Assembly: GCF_900103195.1 (NCBI RefSeq)
Contig: NZ_FMWU01000005.1
Coordinates: 62,001 to 126,000 of the forward strand
DNA from: Methylobacterium sp. UNC378MF
GTDB taxonomy: Bacteria > Pseudomonadota > Alphaproteobacteria > Rhizobiales > Beijerinckiaceae
DNA: 64,000 nt
Reading direction: 5' to 3'
Below the pieces are notes generated by a model that was given only the letters and a program-made list of their open reading frames with translations, had not been told where the DNA came from and made no database searches. Positions 16,872 to 27,100 of this stretch are shown here, piece after piece (within the stretch, counting starts at the first letter, position 1; every line of letters starts with the position of its first letter). The position numbers and the translations under genes were made by a program.

Positions 16872-18056
16872 TCACAGTTGACCAGAAAATGCGCGATGTC
16901 GGAGAGAGGTAAAAAGTTCAAGCATTGCTTCATCTGCTCGACCTGCTTGTCTCTGCGAAATAGCGAGACGTTCAACCTCGAACGAAAATTTCCTTTGCAG
17001 CGCTAGCGGAGGAAGCAGAACGGGAAAACGAGATAGCTGCGCCTTATTGATCGACGCTATTCCTGTTGTTTGCTTAGCAGAACGTAGAAAGTATTTTTTA
17101 CCGTATTCGCTTCCAACAAGGAAATTTAAATAAAGGGGGTCGATTTCATTGGCGTTAACTCGAACACGAAAAATGTGATTTTGGTGGATCACTTCTGGCA
17201 ATTCGTCTCGCCAAACTGTTCCCCTTCCAAGCTTATCGGGGTCGCCGCCTTCGGTCAAAACAAGATCTCCGGACTTCAGGCGGAACCGGTCAATCTCCTC
17301 TTCGCTTGCGTCGATGGTCTTGACGTTAGTCAGATCGAGCGCACGATCTTGAACGTTTGCTACCGCTAGATATGGGACTGTGCGAAGCGCGGTCGAGGGT
17401 TCTTTCCGTCCCTTCGTGATGCCAGAGCCAATTTCGGCGACGTCGGACAGCGGACTCGTCCGGTTCCAGCGGCCAGGGTTTGCTTGCGGATCGCCAAACA
17501 TCTCCAGGAACAGAGATTGCGGTATGCTGCGGACGAGTTCGATGATGCGTTTGCGCTTGCGGTGCAACGCGTCCGCCTTGTCAAGAAGGGCCGCAATCCG
17601 CCGCTGCTCATTTAGCGGCGGGAGGGGAATTCTTAGTTCTCTCAGGTTGTCGACTGAAAAATTATCGACAGTTGTCGCACGAGCCCACTTAAGCACGATC
17701 GGTTCGGCCGCCTTTAAGATATGAGCTATGTAGTCAGGATGCGATTCTGGCGAACATATGAGCGCCTTTATGTCTTGATTGATTGCTACTGGCCGCCGAG
17801 TGAGCCCGACGGGCAGTGTATGCTTCAAAATTCCGGATCGATTTACAACAAGTATAGAGTTGACCGGAATTAAATTGGTCGAGCTCTCTCGTATCGCTGC
17901 CCCTGTAATATTGTCCTCGGCGCTATATATTTCCCATCTTTTCATGTCTTTGGGAGATACCCAGGGTATATCACCGCCCCAAAATTCAGGCTTCGCCTTC
18001 GATGGCGTGCCACCGCCTTTGATAGTGACGACATCACCGAGGGCGACGGTAATCAT
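16872..18056 (-). CDS. hsdS: Type I restriction-modification specificity subunit S
   Basis: 394 residues in the standard double layout: target-recognition domain 1 (starting 'VALGDVVTIKGGGTPSKA'), conserved helix 1 ('LPPLNEQRRIAALLDKADAL', about 145-185), recognition domain 2, and a closing helix 2 ('LLPPLALQRKFSFEVERLA'). It sets the bipartite DNA target of the system. Base use is more AT-rich in both recognition domains than in hsdM, as is usual for domains exchanged by recombination. The ATG at 18056 overlaps the hsdM stop by one base (TGATG), so translation is coupled. Confidence 0.9.
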   Translation of the reverse strand: MITVALGDVVTIKGGGTPSKAKPEFWGGDIPWVSPKDMKRWEIYSAEDNITGAAIRESSTNLIPVNSILVVNRSGILKHTLPVGLTRRPVAINQDIKALICSPESHPDYIAHILKAAEPIVLKWARATTVDNFSVDNLRELRIPLPPLNEQRRIAALLDKADALHRKRKRIIELVRSIPQSLFLEMFGDPQANPGRWNRTSPLSDVAEIGSGITKGRKEPSTALRTVPYLAVANVQDRALDLTNVKTIDASEEEIDRFRLKSGDLVLTEGGDPDKLGRGTVWRDELPEVIHQNHIFRVRVNANEIDPLYLNFLVGSEYGKKYFLRSAKQTTGIASINKAQLSRFPVLLPPLALQRKFSFEVERLAISQRQAGRADEAMLELFTSLRHRAFSGQL

Positions 18057-19627
18057 CAAAGCATTGCCTCCAGCTCGTCGAGCCCTTCCGCAATTTCCTG
18101 TTCCAGCGCCTTCAACTCCGCGACGATTTCCTTCGGCGCCCGGTGCTTCGTCGCCGCGTGCACCACTTCCTTGTAGCGGTTGATCGAGAGGTCGTAATCG
18201 GCCGCCGCGATCTCGGCCTTGGGCACACAGAAGCTCTGCTCGGTCCGCGCCCGCGCCCGCTCTGTCCGCGCCCGCTCAGCCCAGCGCGCGGCGGCGTCCG
18301 GCAGGTTGTTCTTCGCGGCCTCGTCGTCCGTCAGCTTGAAGCCGGCGACGGTCCTGGCATCCTTGCCGGGGACCACGCCGAGCCTGTCCACCAGCAGCAG
18401 GGCGTTGCGCTTGTCATCGAGCGAAAAACCGTCGGCCTTCAGGTCGTAGAACCACACGAAGTCCGTGCCGCCGGAATCTGTTTTGGTGAAGAGGAGGATC
18501 GCGGTCGAGACGCCGGCATAGGGCCGGAACACGCCCGAGGGCAGCTTCACGATGCCGTCGAGCCGGTGGTCCTCCACCAGCATCCTGCGGATCGCCTTGT
18601 GCGCCGTAGAGGAGCCGAACAGCACACCGTCCGGCACGATGACAGCCGCGCGGCCGCCGGGCTTCAGGAGTTTGAGGAACAGCGCGAGGAAGAGCAGCTC
18701 GGTCTTCTTCGTCTTGACGATCTTCTGAAGGTCCTTGGCCGTGGTCTCGTAGTCGAGCGAGCCGGCAAAGGGCGGGTTGGCGAGCACGAGGGAGTAGCGG
18801 TTGGCATCGCCGCCATGCTCCTCGGCCAACGAGTCCTTGTAGCGGATGTCCGGCCGGTCGACACCGTGCAGCAGCATGTTCATCGAGCCGATGCGCAGCA
18901 TCGTGCCGTCGAAGTCGAAACCGTGGAACATGCCCTCGTGAAAGTGGCGCCGCAGCTTTTCGTCGCGAAAAATTTCGGGGTGGTTGTCGCGCAGATACTC
19001 GCCCGCGCCGACGAGGAAGCCGCAGGTGCCCGAGGCTGGATCGCAGATCACATCCTTCGGGCCGGGCGCCGTCATTGCCACCATCAGCTCGATGATGTGC
19101 CGCGGCGTGCGGAACTGGCCGTTCTGGCCCGCGCTCGCGATCTTCCCGAGCATGTATTCGTAGAGGTCGCCCTTGGTGTCGCGGTCCTCCATTGGGATGT
19201 CAGCCAGGAGATCGACCACCTTCGCCAACAGCCCCGGCGTTGGGATCGTGAAGCGCGCGTCCTTCATGTGCGCCGCGTGCGCCGTGTCGACGCCCGCCAT
19301 GGTGCGGATGAACGGGAAGACGTGGTCGGCGACGATCTCGAACATCTGCGCCGGCGCCCGGTTGCGGAACCGCGACCAGCGCATCTCTTCGTAAGCGAGG
19401 CCGCCCGCCTTGCCGATGTCGTCCTTCCCCTCGGGGAAGATCCGCCGCTCCATCGGCTTGCCCAGGCGGTTCGCCTTGTTCTCCTCGCGGGTATGCGCGT
19501 CGTCGAGACCGCGGATGAACAGCAGATAGGTGATCTGCTCGATAACCTCGAGCGGGTTGGCGATGCCGCCCGACCAGAAGGCGTTCCAGACCGTGTCGAT
19601 CTTGTTGCGCAGTTCGCCCGTGAGCAT
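18056..19627 (-). CDS. hsdM: Type I DNA methyltransferase, M subunit
   Basis: 523 residues. An N-terminal HsdM_N-type helical domain (about 1-140) is followed by an N6-adenine methyltransferase: SAM-binding 'DPASGTCGF' (196-204) and catalytic NPPF (284-287). Together with HsdS it methylates host sites; with HsdR it forms the restriction complex. The open frame extends to 19885, but the ATG at 19627 is chosen because an AGGAGG site lies just upstream and the family starts 'MLTGELRNKID'-like. It heads the operon, and transcription diverges from the GIY-YIG gene. Confidence 0.93.
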   Translation of the reverse strand: MLTGELRNKIDTVWNAFWSGGIANPLEVIEQITYLLFIRGLDDAHTREENKANRLGKPMERRIFPEGKDDIGKAGGLAYEEMRWSRFRNRAPAQMFEIVADHVFPFIRTMAGVDTAHAAHMKDARFTIPTPGLLAKVVDLLADIPMEDRDTKGDLYEYMLGKIASAGQNGQFRTPRHIIELMVAMTAPGPKDVICDPASGTCGFLVGAGEYLRDNHPEIFRDEKLRRHFHEGMFHGFDFDGTMLRIGSMNMLLHGVDRPDIRYKDSLAEEHGGDANRYSLVLANPPFAGSLDYETTAKDLQKIVKTKKTELLFLALFLKLLKPGGRAAVIVPDGVLFGSSTAHKAIRRMLVEDHRLDGIVKLPSGVFRPYAGVSTAILLFTKTDSGGTDFVWFYDLKADGFSLDDKRNALLLVDRLGVVPGKDARTVAGFKLTDDEAAKNNLPDAAARWAERARTERARARTEQSFCVPKAEIAAADYDLSINRYKEVVHAATKHRAPKEIVAELKALEQEIAEGLDELEAML

Positions 19628-19784
19628 GCCGATCCTCCTGGCGCCGCTTGTGTCACGGGCGTCCGCGAGGCGGCAATCGGCAGATCCGGCTGCGGGGTGA
19701 TTTCTGCTTAAGGTTGCACCCGCGTGACACCGGGCGCGTATCCGATCCGCTAGATCAAAGCAGGGATGGGGAGCGGGAGAGCCG

Positions 19785-20693
19785 ATGGCTGCAGGTCGCG
19801 TTACCGGGCGCCTCATCAAGCTGTTCATCACTGGCGACGACCCGCGCTCGCTGCGCACGGTGGAGCTCGACAACTGGTGGGGCATGGCCGTGATGGGCCG
19901 GCGGTCCTACTTCAAGAAGGCGCTCGCTCGCGAGGAGCTGTCGCGTTCCTGCATCTATCTGCTCATCCGCAGCGCTGGCAGTGACGATCTCCCTGAGGTT
20001 TACGTCGGTGAGAGCGACGATTTCGTCCAGCGCTATGCAGCGTCGCCGTTCCCGATCGCCTTCGACAGCTTCGTCGTGTTCACCAACAAGGACGACAACC
20101 TGACCCGCGCCCACGTGAAGTGGCTCGAGCGTGAGGTTTGGGAGCTGCTCAGTCGGGCCGAGGGCAGGGTGCAACTCGCCAATCGCTCGACGCCGACTGG
20201 ATCAAAGCTGCCCGAAGCCGAGACTGCTAGCATGGGCACGTTCCTCGGCAACATGATCTACGTGCTGGAGGCCCTGGGCTTTGCGTTCTTCGAGGAGCCG
20301 AGCGGGGTGGCGGCAGAGTCTCTGGGGGAGGCGGTCGCACACGCGATGGCCGAAGTGTCGCAGAGCTTCTTTACGAGCGCGCAGCCTCGAAGTGACAGTC
20401 ACAAGGCCTACCTCGACATGCTTGGCGACGGCTATGTGCTACGCGCCGGCTCGCTTATTAGCGCAAATGCCACAGACAGCTTGCCAGCTAATGTTGGCAA
20501 ACTTCGCGAACAACTCCTCGCGGAGAATGCCCTCGTGCCGCACGATGGTTGCATGCGCCTGACCAAGGATATCGCTTTCACGAGTCCATCTCCGGCCTCC
20601 GCGCTCGTGAAGGGGCGGAGTTCGACCGGACACGGCGACTGGATCCGGACCACAGATCGCAAGCGCTTAGGCGACGTGCTGCGTGAGCGATGA
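19785..20693 (+). CDS. GIY-YIG nuclease-family protein with DUF4357-like end
   Basis: 302 residues. 'CIYLLIRSAG' and 'PEVYVGESDDFVQRYA' give the two strands and helix of a GIY-YIG nuclease (about residues 45-110). The C-terminal part 'GDGYVLRAGSLISANATDSL' resembles DUF4357, which often follows this nuclease. It is transcribed divergently from hsdM with 157 bases between the starts. Genes of this type are common passengers of type I restriction loci and may add a nuclease or regulatory function; the substrate is unknown. Confidence 0.75.
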   Translation: MAAGRVTGRLIKLFITGDDPRSLRTVELDNWWGMAVMGRRSYFKKALAREELSRSCIYLLIRSAGSDDLPEVYVGESDDFVQRYAASPFPIAFDSFVVFTNKDDNLTRAHVKWLEREVWELLSRAEGRVQLANRSTPTGSKLPEAETASMGTFLGNMIYVLEALGFAFFEEPSGVAAESLGEAVAHAMAEVSQSFFTSAQPRSDSHKAYLDMLGDGYVLRAGSLISANATDSLPANVGKLREQLLAENALVPHDGCMRLTKDIAFTSPSPASALVKGRSSTGHGDWIRTTDRKRLGDVLRER

Positions 20694-20837
20694 TTTCTTT
20701 TGCGGACCATGCTGATCAAATGTTGATCAAGGCGCGTTCTTGGGGATGCCCGAAAAATCTCGCATATTTCTTGAGGTTGCCCCAAGATTTCCGCACCGCC
20801 GACTCCCAAAATACGACAGACAAGGCATTCAGAAATT

Positions 20838-21989
20838 ATGTATAAGATTGATAAAGAGGCTAATCGCATAATTGCACTAGAGGCGCCTACCTTTTCGGAA
20901 CTCGGATTTAAGGAGCGGAGCAATATACAGGAATGGATTGCTAACCAGCCAGATGTGTTGGGGGAAGAGTTGCTTATAATTCAGAAGGAGTTTTCCGGCT
21001 TCTCTGATACGAATGAGCGCCTTGATTTGCTTGCTTTGGACAAAGACGGTGCATTAGTTCTCATTGAGAACAAGCTTGATGATGCGGGCCGTGACGTTAC
21101 TTGGCAGGCTCTCAAATATGCGTCTTACTGCTCCCGGTTGTCTCGAGATGATATTAGGCGAATATTTCAGGATTATCTCATGAAGATCTCAAGCTCGGAT
21201 AGCGCCGACGATAAGATATGTGAATTCTTCGAAGTTGAAAATATTGATGAGCTCGCCCTAAACAAAGGCGTGACGCAGCGAATCATACTCGTTGCAGCAA
21301 AGTTTCGTAAAGAAGTCACATCGACAGTCATGTGGCTGATGAATTTCAAAATAAGACTTCAATGTTTTAGAACTCAGGCCTATCGGTTTGGGGATAATTT
21401 GTTTTTGAGCGTCGAGCAGATAATCCCGACCAAAGACGCCGAAGAATTCATGGTTGGACTTGCCACAAAAGCGTTGGATGAGGTGGGTGACGCTGAGGCA
21501 GAGAAAGGACGTCATTCCCTACGTAGAGAATTTTGGGGTCGACTAATTAAGAAGATGAATTCTCTATCGCCGCTTTATGCCTCTGTTAGTCCGCAAAGAT
21601 ATAGCTGGATCTCTGCGTCTTCGGGAGTGCGAGGTCTCGGTTTGAATTTCGTCGCAACGGAAACCTGCGGTAGAGTTGAACTTTATATCGACCGGGGCGA
21701 AAAGGCTATGAATGAACTTATTTACGACGATCTTCTTGAAGCGAAATCTGTCATAGAGGCTGACTTTGGTCAGTCTTTGGAATGGCAGCGCCTTGAGGAC
21801 AAACGGGCTTGTAGGTTGAGGTTCGAAGTGGCGGCTAATGTCTTCGATCGCGAAAGCTGGCCTGTTCTGACCGAGAAATTGAGCGACGCCATGAACAGGC
21901 TGGACAAGGCGTTGAAGGGTCCTCTTGTAAAGATAAAAGAAAAATTAAAGGCGGGAACGTTTGGGCATGCAGACGCTTCTGTGGAATAG
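20838..21989 (+). CDS. DUF4268-type PD-(D/E)XK nuclease-like protein
   Basis: 383 residues. The N-terminal third has a restriction-endonuclease-like core: 'NERLDLLALDKDGALVLIEN' with D63, E77 and K79, then 'VTWQALKYASYCSRL'. The C-terminal half ('YSWISASSGVRGLGLNF', 'ELYIDRGEK') resembles DUF4268. The gene is clearly richer in A and T than most of the window, indicating separate acquisition. It follows the GIY-YIG gene by about 140 bases. Likely a DNA-cutting or DNA-binding defence protein; specificity unknown. Confidence 0.7.
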   Translation: MYKIDKEANRIIALEAPTFSELGFKERSNIQEWIANQPDVLGEELLIIQKEFSGFSDTNERLDLLALDKDGALVLIENKLDDAGRDVTWQALKYASYCSRLSRDDIRRIFQDYLMKISSSDSADDKICEFFEVENIDELALNKGVTQRIILVAAKFRKEVTSTVMWLMNFKIRLQCFRTQAYRFGDNLFLSVEQIIPTKDAEEFMVGLATKALDEVGDAEAEKGRHSLRREFWGRLIKKMNSLSPLYASVSPQRYSWISASSGVRGLGLNFVATETCGRVELYIDRGEKAMNELIYDDLLEAKSVIEADFGQSLEWQRLEDKRACRLRFEVAANVFDRESWPVLTEKLSDAMNRLDKALKGPLVKIKEKLKAGTFGHADASVE

Positions 21990-22144
21990 CTATGTCTGAC
22001 CATATCGACATCGCGAGCTGTGCACAGCCCAATAATCGACTGAATGATTGATTGGATGGGGCGTTCATTATAGTCTTTCTATATTTGATGATGTCGTGCT
22101 AGTATTCTTGTTTGTTCGATAAATAGCGATAGCTTGGATGCGAG

Positions 22145-23008
22145 ATGCAATTCGACAGGAAATTTCACGAAAAAGCTGCAAGTGACATCAGTATCGTAGG
22201 CTTCGACTCTGCTTGGACCGACAACCCAAAAGCGCCCGGTGCTCTGTGTATAATCCGTATGAACCTAGCAGGCGAACGCTGGCTCGTGCCGCCGCACCTT
22301 GTATCCTTCGATGAAGCGCTGGGCGAAATCAGGGCTAACACCGCTCCTCTGCGGATCATCGCCATTGATCAGCCGACGATTGTGCCGAACGCCTTTGGCA
22401 TGCGTCCCGTCGATCGTGTCGCAGCTTCGCTGATCTCCTGGCTTGGCGGTGGTGTGCAGCCGGCCAACCGCTCGAAAATCGGGATGTTTGACGATGCTGC
22501 ACCGATCTGGCGCTTCAAGGAGCAGCTCGGGGCTGTCGAAGATCCCGAAACATCCCGCAAGGCAACGGCTGGGCTGTTCCTAATGGAAGTGTTCCCGGCC
22601 CTTGCGCTGCCATCTCTTGATCCAGTCTTTTGCGGACGGCTACTCGGACCACGTTACAACCCGGCCCGGCGCAAGACCTTCACTCTAACCGGTTGGCACG
22701 GGGTTATCGGGGCGGTGCGTCGTCTTGCTGACCTAGAGGCTGTCGCAGGGCTGTCGGAATGGGCTGACGAACTCGCTCAGATATCCACCCCTCGGAAAGC
22801 CGATCAGGATCGACTCGATGCTGTTCTCTGCGCCCTGATTGGACTGCACTGGCTTGCGGCGCCTCGAGATGCCTCAATCATGATCGGCGATCGCGCGACA
22901 GGCTACATGATTGCGCCCGCAAATCCCGACGTGCGAACGCGCCTTTCCGTTGCTGCGGCGGCATGCGGCGTATCCATCGACGTCGATCTCGGTCTGACAA
23001 TGGACTAA
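22145..23008 (+). CDS. DUF429 domain protein (predicted RNase H-like fold)
   Basis: 287 residues. DUF429 hallmarks are visible: 'IVGFDSAWTDNPKAPGALC' near the N-terminus, 'IIAIDQPTIVPN' in the middle and 'DQDRLDAVLCALIGLHWL' toward the C-terminus, giving acidic residues placed as in RNase H-like enzymes. The family is predicted to be a nuclease, but its role is undetermined. It is followed after five bases by a convergent small gene. Island location suggests an accessory function. Confidence 0.7.
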   Translation: MQFDRKFHEKAASDISIVGFDSAWTDNPKAPGALCIIRMNLAGERWLVPPHLVSFDEALGEIRANTAPLRIIAIDQPTIVPNAFGMRPVDRVAASLISWLGGGVQPANRSKIGMFDDAAPIWRFKEQLGAVEDPETSRKATAGLFLMEVFPALALPSLDPVFCGRLLGPRYNPARRKTFTLTGWHGVIGAVRRLADLEAVAGLSEWADELAQISTPRKADQDRLDAVLCALIGLHWLAAPRDASIMIGDRATGYMIAPANPDVRTRLSVAAAACGVSIDVDLGLTMD

Positions 23009-23013
23009 GGCGG

Positions 23014-23340
23014 TTACCAACGGCGCGCCTTGAACGTGGTTTCGTCGCCGTTGTGGAACGCGATCTCGCCATGGATCTCGGCCGGCCCGTCCATCTCGGC
23101 CCAACCGTCGCCCCGGACCTCCGTGCCCTCGTCGGAGCCATGAAACTCAAAGCCGACATCGGTCTGGCTGTAGGCGCAGTTCAGGGATGCGACGATGGTC
23201 CCAAAGCGAAACTCGCTCCTGACACCCGGCTGTTCGAAGGCGATGAAGGCAGGTTCAACGAGATCTAGATAGTCATTGTCCCATGTGCCGGTCTCGGTGA
23301 TGCGCCACTTGCCGCGCAGCCTATCTCGGATCCCGCTCAT
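23014..23340 (-). CDS. Conserved small protein, function unknown
   Basis: 108 residues with an intact frame, a plausible start and a mostly beta-rich pattern ('GKWRITETGTWDNDYLDLVE', 'EIHGEIAFHNGDETTFKARR'). No signal peptide and no catalytic motif were seen. It resembles short hypothetical proteins found scattered in alphaproteobacteria, but I cannot name a family. It is convergent with the DUF429 gene and divergent from the split gene to its right. Confidence 0.6.
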   Translation of the reverse strand: MSGIRDRLRGKWRITETGTWDNDYLDLVEPAFIAFEQPGVRSEFRFGTIVASLNCAYSQTDVGFEFHGSDEGTEVRGDGWAEMDGPAEIHGEIAFHNGDETTFKARRW

Positions 23341-23373
23341 GCGAGGACCTCATCCCGGATCCGGAGGCCAACC

Positions 23374-24101
23374 TTGACCGAAGGAACAACGCGAAGTCGC
23401 GAAGAGATGCTCGCATGCTACCGCCCGATCCGCGCCTCAATCCAGGCTGCGCTCCTCGAAGCCGTGAAGCAGTGCAAGAAGCCGGATCTCGACCGGGCCG
23501 CCAAGCACCTCGATCTGATCGATGAGGAACAGCTCAACGACGAAGCGAACTTCGCCATGCTCTGTGATGTCGCGCTGTTCGAGCCCAATCAGCGCGGGCG
23601 CCGCGTCATGGACGCCTTTCTCCAAAAGCATGTCGAGACCCTAAGCCCAACCGCTCGCGAAATGGTCCGCAAGCTTGCCGCGGCGTTCTTCTCGATCTTC
23701 CGCGTCGCCGACTGGCACGAAGCCGGCGGCGTCTGGCTGGACGACCTTCTCAAGCCCGCCGGCGCATCTGGCTGATGGACGAGGGCCTGGAGGCTTCTGC
23801 ATCCGAAGGTCTTGTGATCGCCATGCGCGTGTTCGACGCCGGTCCGTTTTACGCAGGCTTTGGCATCGTCGTGCAACCGGATGCGGAGGCAGTCACGCTC
23901 TGCGTTGAGGCTGCCGCTCACGGGCAGCCGTTGCCGGTCCGGCACTCGCTTGCCGCTGCCCTCTACGGCGATGCGATAGCCGAAGCATCACTGATTCCGA
24001 TCTCAAGCGCGGACGTGATGGCTATTCTCGCTACGATGAACGATGGGGCCAATCCACCGTCTCGGAGATCAAAGCGGGCGCGACCGAAGCGGTCCCTCTG
24101 A
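23374..24101 (+). pseudogene. Split hypothetical gene (probable one-gene frameshift)
   Basis: Two adjacent frames look like halves of one protein. The first (23374-23775, TTG start after GGAGG) gives 133 residues ending 'WHEAGGVWLDDLLKPAGASG'. The second (from 23775) gives 108 residues starting 'MDEGLEASASEGLVIAMRVF'. Reading the second frame upstream of its ATG continues sensibly as 'RRIWLMDEGLEAS', which joins well to 'GVWLDDLL'. A frameshift near 23745-23760 is therefore likely, although the TGATG overlap could also allow coupled translation of two pieces. Function unknown. Confidence 0.55.
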
Positions 24102-24146
24102 TATCGACGCCGTGATCACAGCAGCGCCAGCTTCGAGACGGTGCAG

Positions 24147-27100
24147 TCATGAAGCCCGCGCGCAGGTTCCCGGCTCAGTGGAGCGCTTGGCCTGACGGAT
24201 GACCTCCTCCGGCGTCGGCGGATTGGCCGGATGGTAGGAGAGGCAGAGCGGCGTGCGCAGCTTAGCTGGCCGTCCGGAGCCCTCGGTGGCGAAGTAGAAC
24301 TCCCCTGCCGCCAGCTTGCCGATGTCGGCGGCCGCGCCTCCGTTCGCCGCCAGGATCTCCTGGGCGGCCGCGATCGTCGCGGGCGCGCTCTGTCGCCCGA
24401 AGAACTGCGTGGTGCAGTTGGAGACGACCTGGTTGTGGATGCCGCGCGGCACCTGCGTCGCCACGATCATCCCGAGCCCATACTTGCGGCCCTGGGCCAC
24501 GAGCTTGATGCCGCTTCCGAGACTCGGCGACGCCCTCTGGGCCGGCAGGAACGTCTGCGCCTCGTCGACGACGTAGAGCATGCCGCGCGGGGACGGGTTC
24601 TTCTTGATCCAGCCGAACAGCGTCATCTGGAGCCGGTTCACGAAATCCTCGCGGGCCGCGTCCGATGCGAGACCCGACAGGTTGATCACCGAGATGCGGG
24701 TGCGCGCCGGGTCGCGCCCGAAGAACAGGTGCCGCGGGTCAAGCACCGTGCCCTCCACCTTCAGGAGCGGGTTCGTGGCGATCGCGGCGTGGAGCTGGTC
24801 AGCCATGCCGAGCCCGAGCTTGGCGGCGCTGCCGATCTGGCTGATCCCGTCGGGCAGGTCTGCCAGCAGCGCCATGAAGGCTGCGAGGTTACCGCCGCCG
24901 CGCTCCGCGAAGCAGCGCAGCGAATCGGCTAGCACCCCACGCTGGAGGTTGGTCTTGGCCCCAGCAAGCGGCCCGAGGGTCTCGGCCGCCATCTCGATCG
25001 CTTGCTGGCGCTCGTCCCGGTCCTCCCCCAGCTCCGCGAAGTCGGGCAGGACCGAGAGGAACAGCGGGTTGCCGGCATGGACGCCCGGGGTCCAGATCAC
25101 AACCTCGACCCGCTCGGCGTAGAGCGCCGCCTTGCGATCGTCTTCCGGGGCAAAGCCCCGCGGCCGCTCGGGCCATCGATCACCCAGTCGGGATAGATCG
25201 TTATTGGGGTCGATTACGATGGCTGGGATTCCCGCCAGCGCGGCCTCCTCAACAAGGCGCCGCAGCAGCACGGTCTTACCGGAACCGGAGCCGGCGATGA
25301 TCGCAGTGTGGCGGGGCAGAAGGCGCAGCGGCAGGCTCACGCCAGGCGCATCAGGGCTAAGGCGATGTCCGACTGGTATCGCAACCACTTCAGCATCCGG
25401 CGCCAATTGCCTGGGGGTGCGCTGATCAGGCTGGACAGTCTTTCCTGCTTCAGCATGAGCCGCTTTGGGCGAAGCGGGTTCTTTCGCGACAGCGAAGCTC
25501 TCGGCGGCTGCCTGACCTTCGAGGACTGGCGAGCGAACTGGAGGCGCGGGCCTTTCGCCGGCAACGTGAGCCGTTCCCTGAGCTTGCCCGACCTTCGCCG
25601 CATGGGCGAGGCCCGCATCCCGGAAGAACGCCGTGTTCACGAGCGGCTGCTCGGCACGGATCCAACGTTCGAACCGATCGGATGCGCCATCTTCCTGCGC
25701 TCGCGAGTGGAGTTCGCGCAGTGCGACGAAGACGCGGAGATCCGCATCTGAGGGGTCGATTGAAAGGCCCCCGGCCGCCGTGAACGCGTCGACGAGCTGC
25801 TTCGTCTTGGCTCCGCCTGGCATAGGCCCACGGCGGATCAGCAGCAATTCCCGGTCGGGGATGCGCGCCGAGATGCCGGAGGCTGTGAGCGCCGCCCGGA
25901 GGCGGGCCTGGAAAGCAATGGCGTTCTGGTGCTGCAGCGCTCGGTAGCAGACGTGCCGCTCGCGGTCGTTCTCGTCCCGGTGGATGTAGATCAGCCTCCC
26001 GTGGAGCGGCGGGATCCTTTGGTCGGGCTCGCCCTTGCTGGCAACGTCAAGTGTGTCGTCCGGATCGTCCTCCAGAGCGTAGAGGTCGAAGGTGTCGCGC
26101 AGCAGCTGGCCGAGCCAGGTATCATCATCGCTGCGGATGCCCGCGGTGTCGGCCTCTCGACACGCGGCTGCGAGGTCGAACTCGGCGTCCTGGGGCAAGT
26201 CTTCCTGAGGCGCACCGGCCGCGCTGAGACTGTCACAAACCGAGACCGCGCCCTCCGCAAGGCAGCGGCGGCGGAAGGCGTCGCAGCGCATCAGCAGAGT
26301 GCGGGGCATCATACCTGCAGCCGCCGCGTCGGCGAGGGCGCGCTCGCTGAACGGCCAAGTTGGGAACTGGGGCACGTAGCCGGCATCTGCGTAGGCTGGC
26401 TCGAGACGACTGGCCACGAGAGCGGCAGCCGCAGCCCGCTCGTTCATGCCCACGAGGCCTGTCGCCTCCGCGAAGCGGTCCAGCATCGGCCGGAGACCCC
26501 GGGCCCCAAGCCGCGCCCAGGATTCCTGGAGGCACGTCACCGCCGTCATGCTGCGATCGCAGACGATGTTGACCTCCAGGAGCCCCGCGGCCAGCACCTC
26601 GGCGAGACCCGCCTCTGCGTCGATCCCGTCCTCGGCCGCGAGCCGTCCAGTCTCGATGACCCCGTCAATCTGGTCGAGGCGATGAGCGTCGGCCCGCTCA
26701 GCGCCATGATCCAGCACATGCCACGCACGAGTTCGACGGGAGCCGGTGGCGGCGTCTTGAAGCCCAGGGCGGCCCGCTCCGTAGGGTCGGCGTCGTAGCC
26801 CTGCAGCCAGGCATGGGCGAGCCCGACAACGGCGAGATCCTGTGAGCGCAGGAGGCATAGCGCGCGGAAGACGTCGAGGTGCTTGAGCGCCCGGCCGGCA
26901 TCGACGCTCATCAGCGCCCGGACCAGCACGTCGACGATCCGGCGCGCGTCCATGTTCGGGGTGTTGAACGCAGCCTCGACCTGCGCCTCGACCCGGAAGC
27001 GGCGCGCCACGCCGGCGAGCACGGCATCCGATTGCCGCCGCCCATCCGGCATCGTCTGAAGCAGGGCGGTCACGAAGCTCAGGGCCGCGCTGCGCCAGAA

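Noticed and set aside
15250..16881. 543-codon open frame antisense to hsdR
   Set aside because: Mirror of hsdR codon bias in GC-rich DNA; the protein is Arg/Leu/Val-rich with no family resemblance, while hsdR has all expected motifs.
18143..19711. 522-codon open frame antisense to hsdM
   Set aside because: Shadow of a well-supported methyltransferase gene; no motifs.
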